Assembly: GCA_935421135.1 (NCBI GenBank)
Contig: OW285188.1
Location: 19,817,233-19,881,232 of the forward strand
DNA: 64,000 nucleotides
Origin: Bugulina stolonifera
Lineage: Eukaryota; Bryozoa; Gymnolaemata; Cheilostomatida; Bugulidae
Direction: 5' to 3'
Position numbers and translations under genes: made by a program. Every line of letters begins with the position of its first letter. Position 1 is the stretch's first letter. Under the pieces are notes generated by a model. The model made no database searches. It saw nothing but the letters and a program-made list of their open reading frames with translations, and was not told the origin of the DNA. Of this stretch, positions 9,711-21,240 are shown piece by piece.

Positions 9711-12700
9711 ATGGGGTGATAGTGGGTTGGGGGAGTCAGCTCCTGGTGTGGGAAAAGAATCCATGTCACCAAGGATTTCTGAAGTGTAAGTACAATTACT
9801 ACTAAATTACTGTTTGTTAGAATTCAACTGATACCATGAATGTTTTTGTATCATGATTGTTGTAAGAATGTTGCGTCATGGGTGTGTAAAAATCCCAAGT
9901 GCTCCATGATAGCTTATCCATTTCCTCTGTTGTTCTTCCAAAATCTTCGTTGTGGTGTTTAAAAATATGGGAGTTGTCCATCAAACCAGGTACTATCCTT
10001 TTAATTTTTTATTTTATGTTTTGGGGATATCCAATCTGAGGTCACAATAATTAGTGCTATTAGTCTTCCCTTCTTATTACACAACCACACTTGAATACAC
10101 AAGTACATGTACATTATACTGTATTACGTTGGACAATAAAATATTTAAAAAGAAAACTTGTTAAAGTGTGAGTAATATTGTTGTTTGCTAACAACCAGTG
10201 GTAGCCTAGCGACAATGGTTGCAAGTTGCTGTTATATTGTTGAACTGAAAGTCTTCTAATTTTATATATTATTATTTCAAAATAATTCATTCATGAATGT
10301 CTAAATACAGTAATTTATTAGTTCAACTCCACGCAAAGGGTTCACATGATTTTAATGAATATAATATTATTAATAATTGTTATTCGGTTGTTTTAAAATG
10401 AGCATCCTCTTGATGAATTACTTTTCTTCCAAAATTTACATTTGAATAGTAGGCAAAGTAAGACAAGACAAGCAGTAGCCTAACGTATGTGTTCATTCAT
10501 TATATTGACAAGGTTGGAAAATATCATTATCAATAATGGCGAATTCCCATGGGAAAACTTGGCCATGTCCCAATACTTGCAGAGTTAAGGCTCGGGTACA
10601 CGAGAGGCCGCGGGTTTCGGCGGCACAACTTCATTGTTTGCTGGTATGGCTCTATAATGGGCAATGCGTGGTACCAGTCCACTAATGGCCTTGATTATTA
10701 TCCAGCCAATCACCAAAGCTTATTTTAAGTAAATTACATAATTGGAGTCGTTGTATCTAATATTAACCAATCACAACAATGTTCCTGATGCCATGGCCTG
10801 AGAAAACCAACATGTTGGTATTTGCATAGCCAAACAAACCGCACGCCGGTTTGCTCTAGAACAAGGCTCCAAAGCCCGAAAAAGAACAATCGGCCTCTCG
10901 TGTAGCCAAGCCTTTACACCTACCTCGTTTGGGGTTGTCCTCTTGGTCAAATAATAATTAATTCATCTAACTTTATTTTAATTTATGGGTTAATAATCGC
11001 TCAAAGTTATGCAAACTATCCCTAATGGATGGGGTTGTGTGTCAGCTACAGCTCTGAATGTACTTCATTATTAATTCGCTGTAGGGATAGAATGGGCCAA
11101 CTGACTTCTGATGAGAATGTAGTGTTTGAAGAAGTGATGGTATTACCAACTAATGGCTGCACAACGCCGAATGAATTGGATGGAAAGAGATTTCTCAAAG
11201 ATCGAAACCCTACATCGAAAATGTTAGTAGTTTAGATTATTATTCCAATTACAATAATTATATTTTTTGAATAAGCAGTGAGCTGTTATAACAGCACTAC
11301 TTGTCAGGGCATAGAGAATGAATGACCTGTGTTTGTGAACACGAAACATGTACATGTAGGCCTACACTAGATTTGGGGTTCTGTAAAACTCTATCCAATT
11401 GATCTCAATTGGTTGACCTGTAATCAACAATTTATTTGGAGTTGTTCCATGGACAACGTCAGTTAATAAGCATAACCAGAAGTTGTCCTCCACCACTTTG
11501 GTGTCTCCTCAAAGAGGAACTGAATTGAAAAGGACAACTTCTGGCTATTTAGTCATTGCTATTCTGTCTCCCCACCATTGTCTTCTAACCTACATGAATA
11601 ATCTGCATCAACCTTAGATTCACTCTCTAATGCATTCACTTGGAGCCTCTGAATTTATAGTGTAGCGATGATGTGATAATAACTTATTAGTAGACTTGAG
11701 GCTAATTTAGCCACCAGTGGGTATTTGGTGGAAACTACTAACTTGAACAGAACAAAATACTAAAAGAGTGAACAAATATTTATCAAATGGTAACATAATA
11801 TTTATTTAGCATATAAGAAGCATCATTAAATTTGGAATGTGCTTCGTACAACAATTTTATACCCCAGACTGTGCACTCCTAGTAAAATTTTCACCAATTT
11901 AGAGTCAACTTGCCTTCAATATCAACGAGACAGTTTTCAAGTCCATACAGAGAAATTGTTGGGTTCTATATGGTCGTTGATCAATTCGCAGTTTAGTTTC
12001 TTTTGAAGGTAAGGGAACCTCAAGTCAACAACTATATAGAAATAGAGTAACTTTTGGATGAATGAAGATCATGTGACTTCTAGAGCTCTGACTGTTTACT
12101 TTATTAATTTGCAGTAAGAGTGGCAAGCCACAGAGTGTTAACCAACTGACATCTAGTGAGAGTGTAGTGTTTGAAGATGTGATGGAATTACCATCCGTTA
12201 CTTCTAGTCATGTCAAATCAGTTGGAAAGAGATTTCTTAAAGCTCAAACTCCTAAACCAAAAGTGTTAGTATTTTAGATGATTATTTCCCTTCCATTATA
12301 TTTTTTGAATTTTTTTAAGCTTTTATAATAGCTATATGTGACACGGGGTGAAGAATGGCCTGTGCTTGTGAACATGAAACATGTTAGGCCCACATGTACA
12401 TTGTAGGTCTACACAAACTTTGAGGTTCAGTAAAACTCTGTCAAGTTGATCCCATTTTCTTGAGCCAGGATCAACAATCTATTTAGAATTGGCCCATGGA
12501 CAACATCAGTTAATAAACATAAGAAGTTGCCCTCCACCAATTTGGTGTCTTCTCAGAGAGGAACCAGCCAGAGCTTAAGATATGTTATTTTATTAATTTG
12601 CAGTGAGGATGGCAAGCCTCAGAGCATCGATCAGCTAACCTCTGATGAGAATGTAGTGTTTGAAGAAGTAATGGTATTACCATCTAACAAATATACTATT

Positions 12701-15700
12701 CAAAATCAATTGGGTGGAAAGAGATTGCTTAAAGATCGAAATGCTACGCCAACATCGTTAGTGGTTTAGATAGTTATTTCAACTACATTATATTTTTTAA
12801 TGAGTAGTACACTTTTATAACAGCCCTATGTGACACAGAGAATTAGTACCCATATATCAAGTCAGTTAATAATTGCAGCAAGAAGTTTTCCTCTACCAAT
12901 TTATTCTTTTCTCAGAGAGAAACCAGCTAGAGCTTTGAATGTTTATTTTATTAATTTGCAGTAAGAGTGGCAAGCCACAGAGTGTTAACCAACTGACATC
13001 TAGTGAGAGTGTAGTGTTTGAAGATGTGATGGAATTACCATCCGTTACTCCTAGGCATGTCAAATCAGATGGAAAGAGATTGCTTAAAGACCGAATTCCT
13101 CAACCAAAAATGTTAGTATTTTAGATTGTAGATTTGAGAGAGGACAACTTCTGATTGTAGTCATTATTCACCCTCTGCTCTATGTATACACTTTGTATTT
13201 CTATACCCACATGTATACTGTATTGGTATTATGTTGATTAGTGTGTTGATAATGTAGTCTTCTATTAGTAGGTCTGAGGCTGTAAAGTTAGATAAAAAGA
13301 GTGAGAGCATCGTGCAGGGCGGACTGCTTCCTCCAATTGGTAATTAAACTATACATCGTATCTGTATTTCATAACATGCTGTCTGATAGCTATGCTATGC
13401 TGCCTGATATGTTCCATCTAGTAAACTACTAGCTTTATATTTGAGGAGTGTTGCCAAATTTGATTTCTCATTTTGGTTCACTTTGAATTACTGGAACCCT
13501 TTATCAATAGATGCTAACTTGCACCATGTTACGAATATTCATAATTAGCTAAGTGTCAGGTATGTATTAATTCTGACGCATTCATGGTCGAGTGTATCTA
13601 AGCCCAGTCCAATGGTATCCAATGATAAAGTATAATATAAAGATCATTAATATTTTAGCCAACAGTGGGTGTTTGGTAAGAAATCTAAAGCCAAAGGAGA
13701 AACAAAATGTGTGAGTAACAAAAGTAATAAAGAATTATTTATAACCATAATAATGTTGCCTTTGATTGGTTCAAAACCTTTGACAATGTATAAAAGAACG
13801 ATGAGTCAGTAGTAACTTGTAGATTATCAGTTACTAGTGACCAAGTGACAGATGTTTAATTTAAATTTTGTTGGAGTTCATCTTTTCACTACCCAAACAG
13901 AAATACATATACATGTACATGTAGAAGGGTAAAAGAGCAAACTACTGATGGAAGTGGAAGTGTCCAGTGGTTCATTTTTGGATTGATTTAAATTTATTGC
14001 ATCAAATATCTGCAAAATCTACATTGAATGCTATTAATTTAATAGGAAGACAAGACCAGTGGGAATAATTCATCCAACAGACAATGATGGTGCAGTGTTT
14101 GAACGAGCCATGGTTTCACCATCAACCAATTGGAGCACTACTGCCAAATCAGATGGAAAAAGATCATTGAAGAATAAATCTCTTACTCCCAAAATGTTAG
14201 TGATGTATATAACTGTATAGCATTAGTAGGAATGTGAATTATTTTGTTGATTATGGTACACTTGTGCACTCATAGCTATTGGTTATAATTAGAATCTGGA
14301 GAAGTGTGACTTCTTAATGTGTTGTGTTCAATAACCTTATGAGAGCCCATGTTGGTGCTGCATCTAGTAGCTAATACGAAAAAAGTGAGTAAATATTTAA
14401 TGTAAAATAATATCAAAAATAGTAACATAATATTTATTAGCATATAAGGAACGCTGTTAAATTTTTCATTGTGTTTCATACTAGCGACTTTACCAAGGCT
14501 GCGCACTCCAAGTAGTATGGTCACTAGTTTGGAATTGTGTCGCCTTCGATTTCAACCAGACAGCTGTAGAGCCCATACAGAGAATTTTGGGTTTTATATG
14601 GTCGTTGGTCAACCCACAGTTTGGTCCCATTTGAAGGTCTGATAATTCCAATTTTTTATTTGTTCATTACCAACTACTATGTAGAAATAGAGTAACTTTT
14701 GGATGAATGAAGATCATGTGACTGCTAGAGCTCTGAATGTTTATCTTATTAATTTGCAGTAAGAGTAGCAAGCCTCAGAGCATCAATCAGCTGACATCTA
14801 GTGAGAATGTAGTGTTTGAAGATGTGATGGGATTACCACCCATTACTCCTAGGCATGTCAAATCAGATGGAAAGAGATTTCTTAAAAACAGAGCTCCTAA
14901 ACCCAAAGTGTTAGTATTTTAGATTGTAGATTTGAGAGAGGACAACTTCTGATTGTAGTCATTAGTGACGATAGCAGTGTCATTATTCACTCTCTGCTCT
15001 ATGTATACACTTTGTATTTCTATACCCACATGTATACTGTATTGGTATAAATGTTGATAATGTAGTCTTCTATTAGTAGATCTGAGGCTGTAAAGTTAGA
15101 TAAGAAGAGTGAGAGCATCGTGCAGGGCGGACTGCTTCCTCCAATTGGTAATTAAACTATACATCGTATCTGTATTTCATAACATGCTGTCTGATAGCTA
15201 TGCTATGCTGCCTGATATGTTCCATCTAGTAAACTACTAGCTTTGTATTTGAGCAGTGTTGCCAAATTTTATTTTTCACTTTGGTTCACTTTGAATTATT
15301 GGAACCTTTTATCAATAGATGCTAACTTACACCATGTTACGAATTCATAAATAGCTAAGTGTCAGGTATCTATTAATTCTGATGCATTCATGGTCAAGTG
15401 TATGCAAGCCCTGTCCAATGGTATCCAATGATAAAGTATAATATAAAGATCATTAATATTTTAGCCAACAGTGGGTGTTTGGTAAGAAATCTAAAGCCAA
15501 AGGAGAAACAAAATGTGTGAGTAACAAAAGTAATAATGAATTATTTATGACCATAATATGATGTTGCCTTTATGTAAAGCCTTTGATTGGTTCAAAGCCT
15601 TTGACAATATCAGTAATAACTTGTAGATTATCAGTTACTAGTGTGTCTCATGACCAAGTGACAGATATACAGGTAGAAGGATAGAAGAGCAAACTACTGA

Positions 15701-17014
15701 TGGAAGAGGAAGTGTCCAGTGGTTCATTTTTGGATTGATTTAAATTTATTACATCAAATATCTATAAAATTTACATTGAAGATAATGTGAATGCTATTAA
15801 TTTAATAGGAAGACAAGACCAGTGGGAATAATTCATCCAACAGACAATGATGGTGCAGTGTTTGAACGAGCCATGGTTTCACCATCAACCAATTGGAGCA
15901 CTACTGCCAAATCAGATGGAAAAAGATCATTGAAGAATAAATCTCTTACTCCCAAAATGTTAGTGATGTATATAACTGTATAGCATTAGTAGGAATGTGA
16001 ATTATTTGTTGATTGTGGTACACTTGTACACTCATAGCTACTGGTTACAATTAGAATCTGGAGGAGAGGTGTGACTTCTTGTGTTCAATAGCCTTATGAG
16101 AGCCCATGTTGGTGCTGCATCTAGTAGCTCTAATTTACTCTGACTGGTCTAGTATCAGCAGGACACTCTTGCATTAGTTAGTCTATCACAGAGTGTCACA
16201 ACAAACTGAACAGTGCCATCGACGTTTCTGTATCATGGAAAGTCATGTGATGGTGAGAAAACTAGTTTGAATGAATATTATTTATAAACATGTACAACAT
16301 TCAGTGTAATTTAGTGATTATTTGTCTTTTATATAGTGCACTATTGTATAATATAATTATATAGGGTTAATAACGGATCGGTTAAAGTAAATCATGGTAA
16401 GAGATTTTGATTTTTTCTGTTACATTCTCTTCAGATCTAATTCATTCTATTGTTGGTTGTCTGTTCTAACATACCTCAGAAGGTGCGCCTCATTTAGCAT
16501 AGTTTCTTGCCTGCTACTTATGCCAGTCTCAAATTTTTGTTTAGCTGTATTCTATATGTCCGGCTGTATTTTATTTTTATTGAATAATATAATTGTGGGA
16601 ATTATATTATTTATGTTAAATTCTTAGGAGCTGGCGATTGTCGAGCAATAACTCGAGACAACGTGGTTAATCCAATCTTGCCTCCTATCAAGCGTGGTGA
16701 GTATATGTCCATACCATAATCTGTAAAAGGAAAATACATATTTATGTATGCACATTCTATCTTTCCAACCTCTACGTTATCACGGTCTGTGGAAAGTTAT
16801 CTATAATATCAAATCAATAATGTTAATTCTATTTAGGTGTGTATATAGTATGTGTTCTGTTTGCTTTGTAGAATACTGTGATATTAAGTTGGATGGAAGA
16901 GGGCTTCCCCTGAAACCGGTATTGCCACCAATATACGCAAAACAACTTCATGTACCACGGCCACCATCTAAACCGAGCACCAGTAACACTGATTTGGTTA
17001 TTGCTAAGATGTAG
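9711..17014 (+). CDS. Unrecognised gene with tandemly duplicated symmetric exons (5' end not found)
   Basis: Fifteen exons join in frame to 534 residues and a stop: 9711-9785, 11085-11222, 12115-12264, 12604-12756, 12962-13111, 13269-13339, 13659-13710, 14046-14195, 14760-14909, 15077-15147, 15465-15516, 15809-15958, 16365-16396, 16628-16696, 16872-17014. Seven are versions of one 46-51-codon exon. Their core is a VVFEDVM.LP motif and DGKR.LK, preceded by QLTS.E. Three exon types carry an LPPI motif (LLPPIG, ILPPIKRG, VLPPIYAKQ), the last in the C-terminal exon. No signal peptide, membrane span or known domain is visible; the product is hydrophilic and probably intracellular. Acceptors are typical (TTAATTTGCAG). 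All seven repeated exons use GTTAGT donors. Exon phases are inferred from sequence; no transcript was seen. The start codon lies upstream of 9711. Confidence 0.7.
10588..10913. mobile_element. Harbinger-like MITE (TTA target duplication)
   Basis: The left terminus AGGCTCGGGTACACGAGAGG is inverted at the right as CCTCTCGTGTAGCCAAGCCT, giving ~25-bp terminal inverted repeats with a few mismatches. TTA flanks both ends (10585-10587 and 10914-10916), the 3-bp TWA duplication characteristic of PIF/Harbinger elements. It is more GC-rich than its surroundings, has no ORF and lies in an intron of the cassette-exon gene. Confidence 0.8.
11085..13111 (+). CDS. First block of four repeated ~50-codon exons (phase 2-2)
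   Basis: Exons 11085-11222 (46 codons), 12115-12264 (50), 12604-12756 (51) and 12962-13111 (50) each start with the third base of a codon and end after the second, so any can be skipped without a frameshift. The shared protein pattern is K.GKPQS..QLTS.E.VVFE.VM.LP, then a variable stretch, then GKR.LK. The first copy has lost its leading codons (DRMGQLTS replaces KSGKPQSVNQLTS). Flanking introns are also related: the stretch ending in AGTTGTCCTCCACCA recurs before successive exons, so exon plus intron were copied together. Confidence 0.7.
11475..11547. repeat. Short inverted repeat, AGTTGTCCTC family
   Basis: ACCAGAAGTTGTCCTCC and its inverted partner GGACAACTTCTGG lie within ~73 bp. Related half-sites recur near 12520, 12880, 13140, 14938, 22675, 31312 and 54490, so this is a scattered short hairpin family, partly spread by the exon duplications. 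Confidence 0.45.
11691..11760 (+). pseudogene. Relic of the LPPI exon fused to the following exon
   Basis: TAGACTTGAGGCT matches the start of the 71-nt exons (TAGGTCTGAGGCT). After only a few bases comes AATTTAGCCACCAGTGGGTA, matching the acceptor and start of the 52-nt exons. Most of the first exon, the intron and the GTGAGT donor are gone. It marks an earlier, decayed duplicate. Confidence 0.6.
12925..14370 (+). repeat. Tandem segmental duplication, copy 1 (copy 2 at 14725-16135)
   Basis: Both copies contain the same four exons in order: a 50-codon exon, a 71-nt LPPI exon, a 52-nt exon and a second 50-codon exon with KTRPVGIIHPTDNDG. Offsets between copies are 1798, 1808, 1806 and 1763 bp. 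Introns are nearly identical over long stretches, so the duplication is recent. The segment between the copies (14390-14720) resembles 11760-12060, showing at least one older round. Confidence 0.85.
14725..16135 (+). repeat. Tandem segmental duplication, copy 2
   Basis: Repeats the exon series as 14760-14909, 15077-15147, 15465-15516 and 15809-15958. The last exon is virtually identical to 14046-14195. Small indels in the introns shorten the unit by about 40 bp before the last exon. Confidence 0.85.
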
Positions 17015-17330
17015 GAAGAAGTAAAGTGGTATTGTTGTAGTCTTTTTTCCTGATTTTTATGCCATATTTAACAAGTAACAACAGTTCCTCAAAACCCAGT
17101 ATTAAAAACTTAGGTGTAATGTGATTGGTACAATACTTAGCATGGGCACCCATGCACATGTTGCCGAAGAGTGGTAAAACTGTGAAGTAGCTACAACAAT
17201 TCATTTGAAACAGTTATATTTCTAGTCTTTGTATCAAAAACTCAATTTCACTCTACACTTGCAATATATATTTTAGACTACGCTTGTGCATAACATTTTT
17301 CCACCATTTGGGAAGGAGGCCATTTTTTTG
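17015..17330 (+). other. 3' flank of the cassette-exon gene
   Basis: Downstream of the TAG at 17012-17014 a possible poly(A) signal ATTAAA lies at 17101-17106. No ORF is seen. The satellite begins about 320 bp after the stop. Confidence 0.4.
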
Positions 17331-20159
17331 TAGTAGATGACCCTAAAAGGTAGAAGTTGACAACACCAAATCCTTTGCAGTAGATAACCCTAGAAGGTAA
17401 TAGTGTTGACAAGACCAAATCCTTTGCAGTAGATAACTCTGGGAGGTAATAGTGTTGACAACACCAAATCCTTTGCAGTAGATAACCCTAGAAGGTAATA
17501 GTGTTAACAACACCAAATCCTTTGCAGTAGATAACTCTGGAAGGTAATAGTGTTGACAACACCAAATCCTTTGCAGTAGATAACTCTGGAAAGTAATAGT
17601 GTTGACAACACCAAATCCTTTGCAGTAGATAACCCTGGAAGGTAATAGTGTTGACAACACCAAATCCTTTGCAGTAGATAACCCTAGAAGGTAATAGTGT
17701 TAACAACACCAAATCCTTTGCAGTAGATGACTCTGGGAGGTAATAGTGTTGACAACACCAAATCCTTTGCAGTAGATAACTCTGGAAAGTAATAGTGTTG
17801 ACAACACCATATCCTTTGCAGTAGATAACCCTGGAAGGTAATAGTGTTGACAACACCAAATCCTTTGCAGTAGATGACCCTAGAAGGTAATAGTGTTAAC
17901 AACACCAAATCCTTTGCAGTAGATGACTCTGGGAGGTAATAGTGTTGACAACACCAAATCCTTTGCAGTAGATAACTCTGGAAAGTAATAGTGTTGACAA
18001 CACCAAATCCTTTGCGGTAGATACTCTGGAAGGTAATAGTGTTAACAACACCAAATCCTTTGCGGTAGATAACTCTGAAAGGTAATAGTGTTGACAACAC
18101 CATATCCTTTGCAGTAGATAACTCTGGAAAGTAATAGTGTTGACAACACCAAATCCTTTGCAGTAGATAACTCTGGAAGGTAATAGTGGTGACAACACCA
18201 TATCATTTGCAGTAGATAACTCTGGAAGACAATAGTGTTGACAACACCAAATCCTTTGCAGTAGATAACTCTAGAAGGTAATAGTGTTGACAACACCAAA
18301 TCCTTTGCAGTAGATGACTCTGGAAAGTAATAGTGTTGACAACACCAAATCCTTTGCAGTAGATGACTCTGGAAAGTAATAGTGTTGACAACACCAAATC
18401 CTTTGCAGTAGATGACTCTGGGAGGTAATAGTGTTGACAACACCAAATCCTTTGCAGTAGATAACTCTGGAAAGTAATAGTGTTGACAACACCAAATCCT
18501 TTGCGGTAGATACTCTGGAAGGTAATAGTGTTAACAACACCAAATCCTTTGCGGTAGATAACTCTGAAAGGTAATAGTGTTGACAACACCATATCCTTTG
18601 CAGTAGATAACTCTGGAAAGTAATAGTGTTGACAACACCAAATCCTTTGCAGTAGATAACTCTGGAAGGTAATAGTGTTGACAACACCAAATCCTTTGCA
18701 GTAGATGACTCTGGAAAGTAATAGTGTTGACAACACCAAATCCTTTGCAGTAGATGACTCTGGAAAGTAATAGTGTTGACAACACCAAATCCTTTGCAGT
18801 AGATAACTCTGGAAGGTAATAGTGTTGACAACACCATATCCTTTGCAGTAGATGACTCTGGAAAGTAATAGTGTTGACAACACCATATCCTTTGCAGTAG
18901 ATAGCTCTGGAAGGTAATAGTGTTGACAACACCAAATCCTTTGCAGTAGATGACTCTGGAAAGTAATAGTGTTGACAACACCATATCCTTTGCAGTAGAT
19001 AGCTCTGGAAGGTAATAGTGTTGACAACACCAAATCCTTTGCAGTAGATAACTCTGGAAGGTAGTAGTGTTGACAACACCAAATCCTTTGCAGTAGATGA
19101 CTCTGGAAAGTAATAGTGTTGACAACACCAAATCCTTTGCAGTAGATAGCTCTGGAAGGTAATAGTGTTGACAACACCAAATCCTTTGCAGTAGATAACT
19201 CTGGAAGGTAATAGTGTTGACAACACCAAATCCTTTGCAGTAGATGACTCTGGAAAGTAATAGTGTTGACAACACCAAATCCTTTGCAGTAGATAGCTCT
19301 GGAAGGTAATAGTGTTGACAACACCATATCCTTTGCAGTAGATAGCTCTGGAAGGTAATAGTGTTGACAACACCAAATCCTTTGCAGTAGATAACTCTGA
19401 AAGGTAATAGTGTTGACAACACCAAATCCTTTGCAGTAGATGACTCTGGAAAGTAATAGTGTTGACAACACCAAATCCTTTGCAGTAGATAGCTCTGGAA
19501 GGTAATAGTGTTGACAACACCAAATCCTTTGCAGTAGATAACTCTGGAAGGTAATAGTGTTGACAACACCAAATCCTTTGCAGTAGATAACTCTGAAAGG
19601 TAATAGTGTTGACAACACCATATCCTTTGCAGTAGATAACCCTAGAAGGTAATAGTGTTAACAACACCAAATCCTTTGCAGTAGATAACTCTGGAAGGTA
19701 ATAGTGTTGACAACACCAAATCCTTTGCAGTAGATGACTCTGGAAAGTAATAGTGTTGACAACACCAAATCCTTTGCAGTAGATAGCTCTGGAAGGTAAT
19801 AGTGTTGACAACACCATATCCTTTGCAGTAGATAGCTCTGGAAGGTAATAGTGTTGACAACACCAAATCCTTTGCAGTAGATAACTCTGAAAGGTAATAG
19901 TGTTGACAACACCATATCCTTTGCAGTAGATAACTCTGGAAGGTAATAGTGTTGACAACACCAAATCCTTTGCAGTAGATAACTCTGAAAGGTAATAGTG
20001 TTGACAACACCATATCCTTTGCAGTAGATGACCCTAGAAGGTAGTAGTGTTGACAACACCATATCCTTTGCAGTAGATGACCCTAGAAGGTAGTAGTGTT
20101 GACAACACCATATCCTTTGCAGTAGATGACCCTAGAAGGTAGTAGTGTTGACAGCACCA
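17331..20159. repeat. 49-bp tandem satellite, about 57 copies
   Basis: The unit contains CCTTTGCAGTAGATAACTC followed by TGGAAGGTAATAGTGTTGACAACACC in variants; the part GTGTTGACAACAC is a short palindrome. Variants (GATAGCTC, GATAACTC, GATGACTC) recur in threes across about 18900-19800, a 147-bp higher-order unit. A block of about ten units near 18000-18190 is repeated near 18485-18680. Two units in that block have lost one base (GCGGTAGATACTC). Since 49 is not a multiple of 3 and the minus strand lacks stops, overlapping minus-strand ORFs up to 477 codons run through it. They are artefacts of the repeat and have no gene context. Confidence 0.97.
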
Positions 20160-20368
20160 AATTGAACCATCATTACACTCTCAGGATAAAAATATGGCAT
20201 ATATATTTCCCTTGCCCTTCTCCATGTGTAATAAATATGATATATAGTGCAAGGGAAGATAATATATCCTTTATGTCCCTGCAGATATCTTAATTATGGT
20301 GCAATGTAGGTATAATGTTCAATGTCACTCTGTATGTATATTAGAAACAACCGGGGAAAGGAGTTTTA

Positions 20369-20678
20369 AGGTGGAAACAGACTAGCGAAATTCGTTATTC
20401 ACAGCGAAATGATGGCGGAGTGACAGGGCATTACACAGTGGAGTGAAACCGCCCTGTTCTCCCAATATCAAGCATGTTTAACGCTGGCTTCTGATTGGCC
20501 AGCAAAGTTTTACCGACTCCATTCAGCACTTGTCTGTAAACAAAAACTTGAAATTGAGTCGATGTTATAATGTGATGTGCATGTGAGACATATGTGCGTT
20601 GTCCAGTGGGAAAACCCTAGTCAGGCTGACAAACCGTGGTAGAAACGCCCAAAAATATTCACTAGTTTGTTTCCACTT
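20369..20678. mobile_element. Harbinger-like MITE, family copy 1
   Basis: The terminus AGGTGGAAACAGACTAG is inverted at the right end as CTAGTTTGTTTCCACTT, flanked by TTA on both sides (20366-20368 and 20679-20681). The interior matches the element at 50742-51147 (for example TTGGCCAGCAA, GTGATGTGCA against GTGATGTCCA, CAGTGGGAAAA). The two are therefore copies of one family, this one ~100 bp shorter. There is no coding capacity. Confidence 0.85.
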
Positions 20679-21060
20679 TTATCCCCTTGGCTCTCCAGAT
20701 TTTCTTGTAGTAGATAATAATCTTACCCTTGTCCACCTGTGTCTATAGTTGACATAATGCATTGGACAAGGGTAAGGTGTTATCTCCCCTTTGTCGCTGG
20801 GGGTTGTTGTGTTGTACATAGTACAATTTAGATATATTTTCCCATGCATTTGTCACTTCTCATGGTGCATGGGATGGGGGTAAATGTGTTATCCTCTAGG
20901 TACTATTTTTCTTTTTTCCCTCTGAATGAGTGTTAGGTATAATACATGGAACATAGGGGAAGGTATTCACTCACCTTTGTACCTGAGGACATAATAATAG
21001 TAATAAATATGCATATATGCTCATGTAGCTTGCCTTAGTTGACTGGTGGCTATATGGGTG

Positions 21061-21142
21061 ATTATTACTATTATTGTTACTATCTTGCTATTACTATATT
21101 ATAGTAATAGCAAGATAGTAATAATTATAATAATAATAATAA
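21061..21142. repeat. Near-perfect palindrome
   Basis: TTACTATCTTGCTATTACTA and its inverted copy TAGTAATAGCAAGATAGTAA abut over an ATTA centre, then run into (AAT)n. It would form a ~25-bp stem hairpin. Confidence 0.7.
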
Positions 21143-21240
21143 AGCTAAAGCTGTCACAAAATCAAAAATAGTAGACGTACATTACATGTACCTCCTCCTT
21201 GTCCCTCTGCATGTATAATAAACTGTTGGGACAAGGGGGC

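Larger units (their letters stand above)
20196..21240. repeat. Cluster of degenerate hairpins with CCCTTG/CAAGGG stems
   Basis: Four stem pairs recur. TTTCCCTTGC (20206) pairs with GCAAGGGAA (20249). CTTACCCTTGTCCA (20722) pairs perfectly with TGGACAAGGGTAAG (20763). TCCCATGCA (about 20842) pairs with TGCATGGGA (about 20865). CCTTGTCCC (21197) pairs with GGGACAAGG (21228). Each is followed by a T/C-rich stretch like TTATCTCCCC or TTATCCTC. They look like diverged copies of one hairpin unit. Function and origin are unknown. Confidence 0.5.

Noticed and set aside
17343..20062. Minus-strand ORFs of up to 477 codons with a 49-residue repeat
   Set aside because: They are translations of the 49-bp satellite in several overlapping frames at once; there is no unique sequence, splice signal or start context.
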